Shown here in pieces: positions 43,742 through 54,034 of a stretch of DNA of 64,000 bases. This DNA is from Desulfobacteraceae bacterium (GTDB lineage Bacteria; Desulfobacterota; Desulfobacteria; Desulfobacterales; UBA5852), in the NCBI GenBank assembly GCA_014237395.1, contig JABZFP010000029.1, forward strand, positions 300,537 to 364,536, read 5' to 3'. The notes beneath the pieces were generated by a model. That model searched no databases. It saw nothing but the letters and a program-made list of their open reading frames with translations, and was not told the origin of the DNA. Each line of letters begins with the position of its first letter. Position 1 is the first letter of the stretch. The position numbers and the translations under genes are program-made.

Positions 43742-44275
43742 TCACAGACGCGCTTCGCCGAAGGCCTGATACCAACTCTCGACAAGCTTGTCGGTGCGAT
43801 GCCGCAGCCGCTGGGCGATTATTTCCGCCAAACGCTTCATGAAAACCGCACCGGCCTGGGGCGCGCGCTCGAAAATGGCTTCCAGGGCATCGGCCGGCAA
43901 CACCATCAGCCGGGTGGACGCGGTGCACGTGGCCGTCGATGTCAACTGATGAGGGGCGATCAGGGCGGACCAGGCAAAAATCTCTCCCGGTGCAACGGTC
44001 TCGAACACCATTTCTTTCTCGATTATGTCCACGCGCTTGTGGACATAATCCTCGTGACGAACCTCCGCCTTGAGCACCCGGTCACGGAAAAGAAGGCTTA
44101 ATTCCACCTCGCCTTCCAGAAGACCATACAGCTCCGTGGCCAGGTCCCCCTCCTCGAAAAGGACGGCCCCGGTCTTGAAGGATTTAATCTCCGCATTGCG
44201 AGCGATCTCCGCAATGATTTCCACCGGCATATCGGCAAAAATGGAAACGCCTGACAATTGGTTTGGTTCCACCAT
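43742..44275 (-). CDS. Cyclic-nucleotide-binding-domain protein
   Basis: 177 aa, mostly one cNMP-binding domain (FEEGDLATELYGLLEGEVEL and an APGEIFAWSALIAP phosphate-binding-like loop). No DNA-binding domain follows. A stand-alone sensor or adaptor; whether it binds cAMP/cGMP is unclear because the arginine in the phosphate loop is replaced by A/W. GGGAGG precedes the ATG. Confidence 0.8.
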   Translation of the reverse strand: MVEPNQLSGVSIFADMPVEIIAEIARNAEIKSFKTGAVLFEEGDLATELYGLLEGEVELSLLFRDRVLKAEVRHEDYVHKRVDIIEKEMVFETVAPGEIFAWSALIAPHQLTSTATCTASTRLMVLPADALEAIFERAPQAGAVFMKRLAEIIAQRLRHRTDKLVESWYQAFGEARL

Positions 44276-44315
44276 GATCGCCTCCCTGGTTGACGGTTTC
44301 TGTTCAGCCGGACCG

Positions 44316-45419
44316 TCAGACGGTGATCAATTCGTAAGTCCGGCTGCCCAAGCCCAGTTTTTCAGCGTAGGCCAATGCATAGGTGCCGTCGATATCCGGA
44401 TGCATCGCCCTGAACTTGTCTTCACCGGAAGCCAGGCCGGCTGGCAGCGCACTCGGGTATGACGACGGCGCCGCGTTCACCAGATCCAAAGCGGCCTGGT
44501 CGATGGCCACCGGGTCAACCGACACCAGCACCCCGATATCCGGACAGATCGGTGCGTCCGAATGGCCCTCGCAGTCGCACCCCGGGCTGACATTGTTGAC
44601 AAAGGTAATATGCGCCGTCTTGTCGTGCGGTGCCAGGGCCGCGGCGGCATATTCCACCACGCGCTCCAGAAAAACCGGCGTGTCCGCCTTCCAGTCGATC
44701 ATGAACGCCCCGAACTCACAGGCGTGCATACAAGCCCCGCAGCCCACGCATTTATCCCGGTCAATCGCCGCCTTTTTCTTTTTCAACGACAGGGCGTCAT
44801 GCAGGCAGGCCGCCACACATTCACCGCAGCCGGTGCAGTTTTTGGAGACCAGGTTCGGTCCCAGGCCGCAATGCTGCTGCATTTTGCCTTTCACGGTGGC
44901 GCACCCCATGGCCAGGTTTTTAAGGGCGCCGCCGAAGCCCGCCAGGAGATGCCCTTTGAAATGGTTCAGCGTCACCAGGGCATCCGCGTCCACAATGTCG
45001 CCGGCGATGCTGCAGGTCTCGAAATGCTGCCCGGCGCAGGGAATCTCACGGGCGTTGCCGCTGCGGATCCCGTCGACGATGACCACCGGAGCCCCGATAA
45101 TATTGGGGTCGAAGCCATGCCGGGCCGCTACCAGGGCATGGGAAGCCCCCTCGTAGCGCTGGCCCTGGTAAAGGGTGTTGGTATCCGCCAGAAACGGCCG
45201 GGCCCCGGTTTTCTTGATGAGGGCCACGATCGGCGTCACCCAGACCGGTGCGATGAAACTGGTGGTGCCCGCCTCGCCAAAATGGATCTTGACGGCCACC
45301 AATTCCTTGGACGCGATGGCGGCAAACACACCCGAACGTTTGATGAGCCGTTTGACCCGTTTGTCATAAGGCATTTTCATCGAAGTCCGCAAATTCCAGA
45401 AAAAAACTTTGGATCCCAT
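44316..45419 (-). CDS. DUF362 / 4Fe-4S ferredoxin protein B
   Basis: 367 aa. DUF362 domain (KVKIHFGEAGTTSF-like start, VTLNHFKGHLLAGFGGALKN) with an inserted double ferredoxin cluster in the middle (CTGCGECVAACLHDA and CVGCGACMHACE). The C-terminal half of DUF362 resumes after the clusters. AGGAGA precedes the ATG. Redox role inferred from clusters; substrate unknown. Confidence 0.87.
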   Translation of the reverse strand: MGSKVFFWNLRTSMKMPYDKRVKRLIKRSGVFAAIASKELVAVKIHFGEAGTTSFIAPVWVTPIVALIKKTGARPFLADTNTLYQGQRYEGASHALVAARHGFDPNIIGAPVVIVDGIRSGNAREIPCAGQHFETCSIAGDIVDADALVTLNHFKGHLLAGFGGALKNLAMGCATVKGKMQQHCGLGPNLVSKNCTGCGECVAACLHDALSLKKKKAAIDRDKCVGCGACMHACEFGAFMIDWKADTPVFLERVVEYAAAALAPHDKTAHITFVNNVSPGCDCEGHSDAPICPDIGVLVSVDPVAIDQAALDLVNAAPSSYPSALPAGLASGEDKFRAMHPDIDGTYALAYAEKLGLGSRTYELITV

Positions 45420-45538
45420 GCTTTCTCCTGTTCAGATAATGGTTGAATCGGCTTACCTGTTCCTGCCCCTCAGGTCTTCTATCTTAATGCGAAAGACTAA
45501 AAAAGTATCTCCCCAAAGGGGGCGTGCTTCGATCGATA

Positions 45539-46447
45539 CTACCCCTGGGACAAAATAGCCGCCACCCGGTCACGGAAATCCTCACCCGACGGATCCGTCG
45601 CCACCAGTTCGATCGCCTCCGGTGAATCCGCGCCCAGCCCCAGTTCCACGGCCCGCGCAATCTGTTTCTGGAAAAAAATCGGCCGTGTCATGACCTGGGC
45701 ATTGCTCCCCAGATGCTTCAGGATGGCCACACCCACCGCGTCGATGGCCACCCGGTCGGTCGCTGCCAGCACGACATCCCCCCGCACGCGCTTGCCCGTG
45801 GCGGGACCGCCGTCCACGAAGGCCTCGACCCCATCCAGCACCACGAGATCCGGCGTAAACGGCGCGTTGATCTCCGCGATCAACTCCTGCTGATGAGGAG
45901 AGCCGTGGAGCTCGGCCATGTAGTCATAGCCGTGGCGGGTGGTGGGCACCACCCCCACGTGCAATTTGAGCGAAAGGGTGAAAACGCCCCCGAACTGGTG
46001 TGTTTTCAGGCATCCCGCAGACACGAGGCACGCCGCGTCCAGGACGGGGCGGGCGACGCGAAAACCGTCCCGCCAGTGGGAACCGGCCGCATCCACCTTG
46101 ACCCAGTCCTCGTCGGGCAGCGCGTCGAAATCGATAATACGCACATCCCGCGCTTCGAGCAATGGAACGATGCCTTTGGCTTCCATAACGGATGCCGTGC
46201 GCGGGTAGCTGCGCTCGCCCACGCTTATGGAACGCGCGCCCATCTGCCAGAGTTCGTCCACCAGGGCCACCAGGGTATCATTGTGGGTCGAGCCCGGAGC
46301 CGGGTCCGCCGTGTTGAAGTTGGGCTTGATAAGGACGTCCTTGTTTTTGGCAGGATTGACCGCCAGCGCGCGGATCGTCTGTTGAACGCCTGAAGCACGA
46401 TCATCGATGCGGGCCAGCGTGACCCGGCTTTTCGGTACGGCCGTCAT
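45539..46447 (-). CDS. DUF362 protein C, no ferredoxin clusters
   Basis: 302 aa from the ATG at 46447, preceded by AAGGGGGGATCGACC. DUF362 domain (DVLIKPNFNTADPAPGSTHN and CLKTHQFGGVFTLSLKLH). It lacks Fe-S clusters, unlike its relatives at 37652 and 44316. Function unknown. Confidence 0.85.
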   Translation of the reverse strand: MTAVPKSRVTLARIDDRASGVQQTIRALAVNPAKNKDVLIKPNFNTADPAPGSTHNDTLVALVDELWQMGARSISVGERSYPRTASVMEAKGIVPLLEARDVRIIDFDALPDEDWVKVDAAGSHWRDGFRVARPVLDAACLVSAGCLKTHQFGGVFTLSLKLHVGVVPTTRHGYDYMAELHGSPHQQELIAEINAPFTPDLVVLDGVEAFVDGGPATGKRVRGDVVLAATDRVAIDAVGVAILKHLGSNAQVMTRPIFFQKQIARAVELGLGADSPEAIELVATDPSGEDFRDRVAAILSQG

Positions 46448-46493
46448 GGTCGATCCCCCCTTTTCCCCTGTCCGGGTGCTATACACGAATCCC

Positions 46494-47123
46494 TCATGGC
46501 CCCCGGCGCAAACGATAAATGCCGATATTGCCACCGCTGGCCCGTTTCAGATCCTCGACGATCAGCCCGAGGCGGTTTACCGGTGGGAAAATACCACCGT
46601 TGGTCATGAAATGGCGATAATTGGCATAATGCCGTCGGCCCGCGGACCATTCGATCCCCCGCATCAGGAGGCGTGTCCCCAACCCCTTCACGGTTCGCTT
46701 GGGCAGGGGATGATAATCGATGATGCCGATACAGCCCTCCGGGCGAAGCACCCGCACCATATCTTCCAGGACGGCCGAACGGGTGCCGGGTTCCATCTCG
46801 TGCAACACCAGGGATGCCAGAACGAGATCAAAGGACCCGTCCGGGTAGGGCAGCCGGGCGCCGTCGCCCCGGCAGATCCTCGGTCGGTCGCCCAGTCGTG
46901 CACGTGCAACGCCCAGCATGGCCGATGACATATCGATGCCCGTTGTCCGGTAGCCATGGGCCCGATAATAAGCCAGCAGGGCACCCGTTCCGCACCCCAC
47001 CTCCAGAACGGCCGCACCCTTCCCGGGATTGAAAAGATCGAGGCCGCGGGCTCTCCAGGACCGGATAAACGGGTCCAGCAGCCGATCGTACCAGGGGGCG
47101 ATTCGCCGGTAGGCATCCGTCAT
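46494..47123 (-). CDS. Class I SAM-dependent methyltransferase
   Basis: 209 aa from the ATG at 47123 (an upstream GTG at 47132 is in frame). Motif I is VLEVGCGTGALLAY, then GIDMSSAM and DLVLASLVLHEME, with LRPEGCIGIIDYHPLP. Small-molecule or lipid methyltransferase of the UbiE group. It is adjacent to the DUF362 gene C, separated by 47 bases. Confidence 0.85.
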   Translation of the reverse strand: MTDAYRRIAPWYDRLLDPFIRSWRARGLDLFNPGKGAAVLEVGCGTGALLAYYRAHGYRTTGIDMSSAMLGVARARLGDRPRICRGDGARLPYPDGSFDLVLASLVLHEMEPGTRSAVLEDMVRVLRPEGCIGIIDYHPLPKRTVKGLGTRLLMRGIEWSAGRRHYANYRHFMTNGGIFPPVNRLGLIVEDLKRASGGNIGIYRLRRGP

Positions 47124-47386
47124 GGTTGACACCGTTCCCGATCCACCGACTCAGGCGGTATTCGACACACTGCGCGCATATCGTGATCATTAGCATTTTT
47201 CTCGATGCCGCGAAAGCACATGCGGACACACGGCATCTTGCCTCAATCAAGCAGCGGCTCGAGAGCGGCGCCCCACACAAACCTAAAACCGGATCCCATG
47301 TCAATTTTGCCGGGCGGGACCGTACTAACAATTAGGATGCAACCGGACGAACAATGCTTATATTGTATATGAAAGAAGGTGATCTC

Positions 47387-47575
47387 ATGAAAAGAGAGCA
47401 CCCCTACAGACTGGTATGCCGGGTCACCGACCTGAACCACATGGACTTCGACGTTGTGAAGGCCCTGTTGGATCAGAATGGTGTGGACTATGATTGTATT
47501 TTCATCGAGACCAAGCGCGGCGTGGCCTACGTCTATCAATACCGCCATCCCTACAGGGTCTTCTATGAAGCGTAA
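47387..47575 (+). CDS. Small protein of unknown function
   Basis: 62 aa from the ATG at 47387 with GAAGGTG upstream. Sequence has a mixed alpha/beta pattern (PYRLVCRVTDLNHMDFDVV ... GVAYVYQYRHPYRVFYEA). Cys at two positions. Family not recognised. Likely real because of the ribosome-binding site and its position ahead of plus-strand genes. Confidence 0.6.
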   Translation: MKREHPYRLVCRVTDLNHMDFDVVKALLDQNGVDYDCIFIETKRGVAYVYQYRHPYRVFYEA

Positions 47576-47955
47576 ACCATTGTGGCTGGTCGAAACCGGA
47601 GGCTGCCCCAAACGGCATATGGATGCCGGGTATTGCCGCATCGCCATGCCGCAGCAGATTCCCCATTACGCCTGATCAGGCGCCTGTTCCTACCCGCCAA
47701 AACAGATCGGTTTAATGCCCCTGCTCGTAAATACGGTGACGCACCGAGATTGTCTGACACGCCGACAACCGCTTTGCATGCCGCATCGCGGTCTGGTATG
47801 CTTTGCCCGATGGTGCCGGCTAACCATTACGATGGCTCAACCTGAGAGCGGTTTGGCTAAATGTCACCCGAACCAGAGACAGATAACAACCTTATTGTAA
47901 AAACAAGATGGCGCAGGATCATCGATCATCGGGGTCTCACCCCGCAGGGGAATGA
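47576..47955. other. Intergenic, no gene recognised
   Basis: About 380 bp. It contains a 12-bp palindrome GCCTGATCAGGC at 47670-47681 but no coding frame with a ribosome-binding site. A promoter for the downstream RNA methyltransferase is probably near its end. Confidence 0.4.
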
Positions 47956-49095
47956 ATGTATACCTATCAGAAGACAAATCGTTATTTCGCCCAGGTGGCC
48001 AACGACATCAAGGACCTGGCCGAGGCCGAGCTCCGTGGCCTCGGTGCCACGGATGTCGCCGGAGCTTACCGCGGCATTTATTTCAATGCCGAACCGCGCG
48101 TTCTCTACCGGATCAACTACCGATCCCGGCTGATCAGCCGCGTGCTGGCGCCCTTGACCTCCTTTCATTGCCCGTCCGATCAAACCCTGTACCAGCAATC
48201 CCTGAAAATGAATTGGGAAGACTTTCTGGATCCGTCCCTGACCTTTGCCGTCTTTGCATCGGTCTCCCAAAGCGCGATCACCCATTCGCAATTTGCCGGC
48301 CTGCGACTAAAAGATGCGGTGGTGGACTTCTTTCGGGACCGCACCGGCCAACGGCCCTCGATCGACACCCAATCGCCGGATGTCTGGCTGAACCTGCATA
48401 TCGAAAAAGACCAGGCCACCATCAGCCTTGACACCTCGGGAGGGTCCCTGCATCGACGGGGCTACCGCCGTGAAACCGTTGCCGCGCCCATGATTGAAAC
48501 CCTGGCCGCAGCGATTATCAACCATCTGGACTGGGATGGCCGGCAACCGCTGGTGGACCCCTTCTGCGGGTCAGGCACCCTGCTCTGCGAGGCCTATATG
48601 GCCGCGTCACATACACCGGCCGGTGTCTTGCGCACGTACTTCGGTTTTCAGAACCTTCCCGATTACAAGGCCTCGCTCTGGCAGCAGGAAAAACGGGAAG
48701 GGCTCAATCAACGGGTTCTGACTCCCCCGGGCCTCATCGCGGGAAGCGATATCTCCCGGGAAGCGGTGCGGGCCGCCACCACCAATGCGGCCGCCATTAC
48801 CCATAACCACCATATCCGCATCGAACAGCAGGATGCTTTCAAGATTCCGGCGATCGAGGACAGCATCATCGTCTGCAACCCGCCCTACGGCATCCGGATC
48901 GGCCAGGAAGAAGACCTTTCCGCTTTTTACAAACAGCTGGGGGATTTTCTCAAACAGCGCTGCCGCCGGTCCACGGCTTTCATCTACTTCGGGGAACGCG
49001 CCTACATCAAGCGTATCGGCCTGAAGCCATCCTGGAAAAAACCCCTGGCCACCGGCGGCCTCGACGGCCGACTGGTGAAGTACGAACTTTATTGA
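47956..49095 (+). CDS. THUMP-domain RNA methyltransferase, RlmL-N/YpsC-like
   Basis: 379 aa. The N-terminus (about 60-155) is THUMP/ferredoxin-like; the C-terminus is an N6/N2-type methyltransferase with DPFCGSGT (201-208) and the catalytic NPPYG (308-312). This is the layout of the N-terminal half of E. coli RlmL and of YpsC, which methylate 23S rRNA. AGGGG precedes the ATG. Cytoplasmic. Confidence 0.88.
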   Translation: MYTYQKTNRYFAQVANDIKDLAEAELRGLGATDVAGAYRGIYFNAEPRVLYRINYRSRLISRVLAPLTSFHCPSDQTLYQQSLKMNWEDFLDPSLTFAVFASVSQSAITHSQFAGLRLKDAVVDFFRDRTGQRPSIDTQSPDVWLNLHIEKDQATISLDTSGGSLHRRGYRRETVAAPMIETLAAAIINHLDWDGRQPLVDPFCGSGTLLCEAYMAASHTPAGVLRTYFGFQNLPDYKASLWQQEKREGLNQRVLTPPGLIAGSDISREAVRAATTNAAAITHNHHIRIEQQDAFKIPAIEDSIIVCNPPYGIRIGQEEDLSAFYKQLGDFLKQRCRRSTAFIYFGERAYIKRIGLKPSWKKPLATGGLDGRLVKYELY

Positions 49096-49173
49096 TTGGA
49101 AATGAGACGTTTGCGGGAAACAAAAAGCTTTGTTTATCCAGAATTACCGTCAAAAATGATGGAGATATTTTGA

Positions 49174-49208
49174 GGGGTCAAGGATTCAGGGATTCGAGGG
49201 TTCAAGTG
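49174..49208 (+). repeat. R2 short dispersed repeat, copy 3
   Basis: GGGGTCAAGGATTCAGGG, then ATTCGAGGGTTCAAGTG. Compare the copies at 14950 and 21574. It lies about 80 bp upstream of an R1 copy, as does the copy at 21574. Confidence 0.6.
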
Positions 49209-49261
49209 AAATGCTAAAAGCATTGATAAAATCCATCGAAACAAATCCTTGAACCTTACGC

Positions 49262-49467
49262 GGCTTTTTACTTTATGGTTTTTTAATTCCCTTTGGCCCG
49301 CGCCGAGCATCGGCGGGGCGGACGGGAAAAAGCGCGCGGACTGTCTGAGCCCGCCACAAGGCGGGTGAGTTTCCGCGCGCTCCGGCCGCAGCGTCGACGC
49401 GCAGGGGTAAGCGGGACACGGGCGCTTTCTTTTGGTTCCGTTTTCTTTCGCGAGAAAGAAAATGAAC
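49262..49467 (+). repeat. R1 dispersed structured repeat, copy 6 (A-type)
   Basis: A-type head (CCCTTTGGCCCGCGCCGAGC), the outer stem CGCGCGGA/TCCGCGCG, the inner CCCGCC/GGCGGG, the flanking arms and a perfect TTTTCTTTC-GCGA-GAAAGAAAA terminal hairpin. Between the RNA methyltransferase and the N-acetyltransferase. Confidence 0.88.
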
Positions 49468-49566
49468 GTTATTAAAAGAAAACCTTTCCCGGATGAATGC
49501 AACCTTTCGGGGATCTCGATCATAGACGGCGGGTTTTAGCTTGAAAGAAGGAGGTCGCCAGATATC

Positions 49567-50403
49567 ATGACAGATAGCGCATTGCCACTCGATCTGGATG
49601 CCTATCTCACCCGCATCGGCTACACCGGCGACCGGCAGCCCACCCTCGATGTATTGAATGCGCTGCACCTGGCACACGCCACCCACATTCCCTTTGAAAA
49701 TCTCGATATTCTCCTGGGCCGCCCTATACGCCTCGATCTGGCGAGCCTTCAAGCCAAGCTCGTCGCCGGCCGCCGCGGCGGCTATTGCTTCGAACACAAT
49801 TTGCTCTTTCGCGCGGTATTGGAAGCGTTGGGATTTGCCGTCAGGCCCCTGGCCGCGCGCGTGCGGTTAGGCCATCCCACGGTCCGGGCTCGCACCCACA
49901 TGCTGTTGATGGTGACGGTGGAGGATAGCCCCCTTATCGCCGACGTCGGTTTCGGCGGCGGGGGCCTGCTGCATCCGATACCGCTGATAGAAGCACAACC
50001 GGTGCGCCATTATGCTTGGGATTTTCGTCTTGTCCGGGAGGGTTCCGGCTGGGTGCTGCAATCCCTCTCCAACGGGCAATGGATGGACCTGTACACGTTT
50101 ACCTTGGAGCGGCAATACCGGATCGACTACGTGGTGGCCAACTACTACGTGTCCACCCATCCCGACGCCCAGTTTACCCAGGGCCTGTTCGTCCAGCAGG
50201 CCACGCCCGAGGCCCGCTATTTTCTGCACGCCCACACGCTTACCATCGACCGGGGACCGGAAGGCGAGACCGTGCTTACCCTGGCCGACAATGCCGAGCG
50301 CCTGGCCGTTCTGGCGGAAACATTTGATCTTCATTTCCCACCCGGCACGACCTTTGATCGCCGCCCCGACGCCATCACACCCCATGAAAAGGACCGCGTA
50401 TGA
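49567..50403 (+). CDS. nat: Arylamine N-acetyltransferase
   Basis: 278 aa, usual length of the family. The catalytic triad is visible: C74 in RRGGYCFEHN, H111 in RTHMLL, D126 in IADVGFG. Transfers an acetyl group from acetyl-CoA to arylamines. Its stop overlaps the next ATG (ATGA at 50400-50403). Confidence 0.92.
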   Translation: MTDSALPLDLDAYLTRIGYTGDRQPTLDVLNALHLAHATHIPFENLDILLGRPIRLDLASLQAKLVAGRRGGYCFEHNLLFRAVLEALGFAVRPLAARVRLGHPTVRARTHMLLMVTVEDSPLIADVGFGGGGLLHPIPLIEAQPVRHYAWDFRLVREGSGWVLQSLSNGQWMDLYTFTLERQYRIDYVVANYYVSTHPDAQFTQGLFVQQATPEARYFLHAHTLTIDRGPEGETVLTLADNAERLAVLAETFDLHFPPGTTFDRRPDAITPHEKDRV

Positions 50404-50813
50404 TGACGACCTGCCGTGAATGCAAACACCAGGTGTCCCCCGATGCTGTGGCCTGCCCGGGCTGTGGCGCCCCCTATCCGGCCCGGCCCAAATGGGACGG
50501 CTACGGTTTTGAATACAAGTCCGAGACCACCCTGTTCGGGCTGCCGCTGCTGCATGTGTCGTTCAAGTATCGCCCCAACCGGATGCCGGTGGTGGCCAAA
50601 GGCGTTATCGCCATCGGACAGTTTGCCTGCGGCGGGTTCACCCTGTCGCAATTCGGCATCGGCCTCATCAGCATCAGCCAGTTTACCCTGGCCGGGTTTG
50701 CCCTGGCCCAGTTTGCCTTGGCCTACCGGCTGATTGCACAGATCGGCCTTTACATTCATGAAGGCGTCGGCCAGTTTGTGATCAGCCTTGCTGATCTCCT
50801 GAAGCTGTTGTAG
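50400..50813 (+). CDS. Zinc-ribbon protein with glycine/phenylalanine repeats
   Basis: 137 aa. Residues 5-25 form a zinc ribbon (CRECKHQVSPDAVACPGCG). From about 68 there is a repeated GxxxIGQF/FALAQF pattern (IAIGQFACGGFTLSQFGIG, ISISQFTLAGFALAQFAL) that suggests a short solenoid or membrane-associated sheet. Translationally coupled to the N-acetyltransferase. Function unknown. Confidence 0.75.
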   Translation: MMTTCRECKHQVSPDAVACPGCGAPYPARPKWDGYGFEYKSETTLFGLPLLHVSFKYRPNRMPVVAKGVIAIGQFACGGFTLSQFGIGLISISQFTLAGFALAQFALAYRLIAQIGLYIHEGVGQFVISLADLLKLL

Positions 50814-50895
50814 CCGATTTGCTTTTGGCCGCCGGCCGCCATAGAGTAGGAGGCACGCGGCATCGCTGCCAAGCATAAAAACATAGGGCTTCAAT

Positions 50896-51602
<707 letters not shown>

Positions 51603-51606
<4 letters not shown>

Positions 51607-52694
51607 AACGCTATTTGATCCTCAAGCTGCTGGCCATCCACCTGGTGGTGATCTGCTTTGTCATGGTCATCGTGTGGCTGTCCATCGATATGCTCGCAGC
51701 GGGGTACTTCGTAACCCTCATGGAAAAATACAATATCTCCCCCGAGCCGGCCCACGACATGTTTGTCAGCGCCGTCCACCGCTACCTGCTGTGGGCCTTC
51801 CTGGGGGCCGTCACCCTGGCCGTGGTGCTCAGCTTTCTCATGATGCGGCGAGTGCTGGCGCCCCTCTCCCGCATGTCGGTCATCACGCGCGAGATCGCCG
51901 CCGGCAATTTCAGCGCCCGTGTTCCCACCGGCACTCAGGACGAGGTCGGCCAGCTGGCCCGGGCCTTCAATCACATGGCGGCCGGCCTGGAAGAAATCGA
52001 AACCCTGCGACGAACCCTGATGATCGACGTGGCCCACGAACTGCGCACGCCGCTTACCAATATTCGGGGTTATCTGGAAGCTCTGAACGACCGGGTGCTG
52101 CCCTTTTCGGCCGAAACCTTCACCCTGCTGCAGAATGAAACCCTGCGGCTGGCCGAGCTGGTCGAGGACGTCCTGCAGCTGGCCCGGGCCGATGCCGCCC
52201 ACGGTCAACTCGACCGCCAGCCGGTAGACCTGGTGAGCGAAATTAAAACCACCCTGGACTATTTTGGACGCGCATTTAACGAGAAATCCGTCACGGTCAA
52301 TTTCCATTCGGCCCACGAATCGCTGATCATCCAGGCCGACCGGCGCCGCATGGCCAGGGTGCTGCGCAATCTGACCGACAATGCCGCCCGTTATACGCCG
52401 GCCGGGGGGGCGGTGGATATCCGACTGGATGCCGATTCGCGGCAGGCCCGGATCGACTTCGTCAACAGCGCGGAACGCCTGGTGGCCAGCGACCTGCCGC
52501 ATTTGTTCGAGCGCTTCTACCGCGGGGAAAAATCCCGCTCCCGGCAGCACGGCGGCGCCGGTATCGGCCTATCCATCGTCAAGGAGCTGGTGGAAGCCCA
52601 CGACGGCCAGGTGGCCGCCGTGCTCATCGACGGCCGGCTCCGCATCCGTCTAACGCTGCCGACAACTTCGGCAGAAAATGTCACAAGTAGCTGA
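51603..52694 (+). CDS. Sensor histidine kinase, two membrane helices and HAMP
   Basis: 363 aa, GTG start with GGAGGA upstream. Helices at about 8-30 and 61-81 enclose a short periplasmic loop of 30 residues; HAMP follows, then the dimerisation/phosphoacceptor H145 (DVAHELRTP) and an ATPase domain with N-box NLTDNAARYT. The small loop suggests sensing at the membrane. It precedes msrAB, resembling the association of HprSR with periplasmic Met-sulfoxide repair in enterobacteria, but homology of the sensor is not shown. Confidence 0.92.
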
Positions 52695-52760
52695 AATTGT
52701 TCGTTATTCCGGCTGAGAAAGACCTTCCCGATCCGAATCCCGCCAACCGCGCGACCCCAT

Positions 52761-52804
52761 TCTTTACGCGATCTTTACATTCCCTTTAAGACATCTTCAT
52801 TTTT
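52761..52804. promoter_or_regulatory. Four 11-bp-phased direct repeats, OmpR-type operator
   Basis: Successive 11-base units TCTTTACGCGA, TCTTTACATTC, CCTTTAAGACA, TCTTCATTTTT share a (T/C)CTTTA core. OmpR/PhoB-type regulators bind such direct repeats. It lies about 97 bases before the msrAB start. Confidence 0.6.
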
Positions 52805-52901
52805 AGGTCTTATCATTCCATCATAACGCAACAGGCCCTGGCTCGCCAGGGTCTGGAAACCCATTGACACAACCGAAGTCATCAGCATTCGGAGGTACCC
52901 T

Positions 52902-54011
52902 ATGCGAAACCTTGTCATTGCCATTATTGCCATCGGTGCGGTGCTGGTGGGCTACCACCAGGTCCGCAGCATGGATCAATCCAAAGATAAACAAATGAAT
53001 ACGATCCCGGAAGACGCCCGCACGGCCGTCTTTGCCGGAGGCTGCTTCTGGTGCACGGAGTCGGATTTCGAAAAAGCGGACGGCGTGATCGATGCCATTT
53101 CAGGCTACACCGGCGGAAAAGAAGTCAACCCGACCTACCAGCAGGTATCCGCCGGCCGCACCGGGCATGTGGAAGCCGTCAAGGTTGTTTATGACCCAAA
53201 AAAAATCACGTACGCGGAACTGCTCGATGTATTCTGGCGGCACATCGACCCCACCGATGAAGGCGGACAATTTGTGGACCGTGGCCCCCAGTATGCCAGC
53301 GCCATCTTCTATGCAGACGACGACGAACGCCGGCAGGCGGAAATGTCCAAAAAGGACCTGGCCGCCTCGTGGCGCTTCGACAAACCCATCGTCACCTCGA
53401 TCCTGCCGCTGGGACCTTTTTATCCGGCCGAAGAATACCATCAGGATTATTACAAAAAGAGCGCCTTCAATTACAAACGCTACCGTTCGGGATCGGGCCG
53501 CGACCAGTTCATTGAAAAAATTTGGGAGAATGACATGTCCAAAACGAGCATGAAACCAAAATCAGAAGGCGCCATGTATACCATTCCGTCCGATGAGGAG
53601 TTGCGCACCCGATTGACCGACCTGCAATACAAGGTCACGCGACAGAACGGTACAGAACGGCCTTTCAGCAACACCTATTGGGACAACCACGAGACCGGCA
53701 TCTACGTCGATATCATTTCCGGCGAACCCCTGTTCAGCTCCACGGACAAGTTCGAATCCGGAACGGGCTGGCCCAGCTTTACCCGGCCCCTGGTGGAGGA
53801 AAACATCGTGGAAAAAAGCGACACCAGCTTTTTGATGGTGCGCACGGAAGTCCGCAGCAGGTATGCCGACTCGCACCTGGGGCACCTGTTCAACGATGGC
53901 CCTGCCCCCACCGGCCTGCGCTACTGCATCAACTCGGCCGCCCTGCGCTTTATCCCCAAAGCGGACGTCGAGAAAGAAGGGTATGGAGAGTACATGACAC
54001 TGTTCGAATAA
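52902..54011 (+). CDS. msrAB: Membrane-anchored MsrA-MsrB methionine sulfoxide reductase
   Basis: 369 aa. An N-terminal helix (residues 4-22) without a lipobox should place the enzyme in the periplasm. Residues 40-200 are MsrA with catalytic C48 (GCFWC); residues 220-365 are MsrB ([11 protein letters not shown]) with active Cys near 342 (RYCINSAAL). The zinc CxxC pairs of classical MsrB are absent ([13 protein letters not shown]). It repairs oxidised methionine, both S and R forms. GGAGG upstream; followed after 23 bases by the selenoprotein gene. Confidence 0.92.
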   Translation: MRNLVIAIIAIGAVLVGYHQVRSMDQSKDKQMNTIPEDARTAVFAGGCFWCTESDFEKADGVIDAISGYTGGKEVNPTYQQVSAGRTGHVEAVKVVYDPKKITYAELLDVFWRHIDPTDEGGQFVDRGPQYASAIFYADDDERRQAEMSKKDLAASWRFDKPIVTSILPLGPFYPAEEYHQDYYKKSAFNYKRYRSGSGRDQFIEKIWENDMSKTSMKPKSEGAMYTIPSDEELRTRLTDLQYKVTRQNGTERPFSNTYWDNHETGIYVDIISGEPLFSSTDKFESGTGWPSFTRPLVEENIVEKSDTSFLMVRTEVRSRYADSHLGHLFNDGPAPTGLRYCINSAALRFIPKADVEKEGYGEYMTLFE

Positions 54012-54034
54012 AAGCCGTGAGAGGAGGCACGACC

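Noticed and set aside
45511..45521. CCCCAAAGGGG upstream of a DUF362 gene, resembling a P-box
   Set aside because: The spacer is one base shorter and the ATC/GAT ends are missing, so I do not count it with the three P-boxes.
47670..47681. GCCTGATCAGGC palindrome as an operator
   Set aside because: A single 12-bp palindrome with no second copy and no regulator nearby; chance occurrence is likely.
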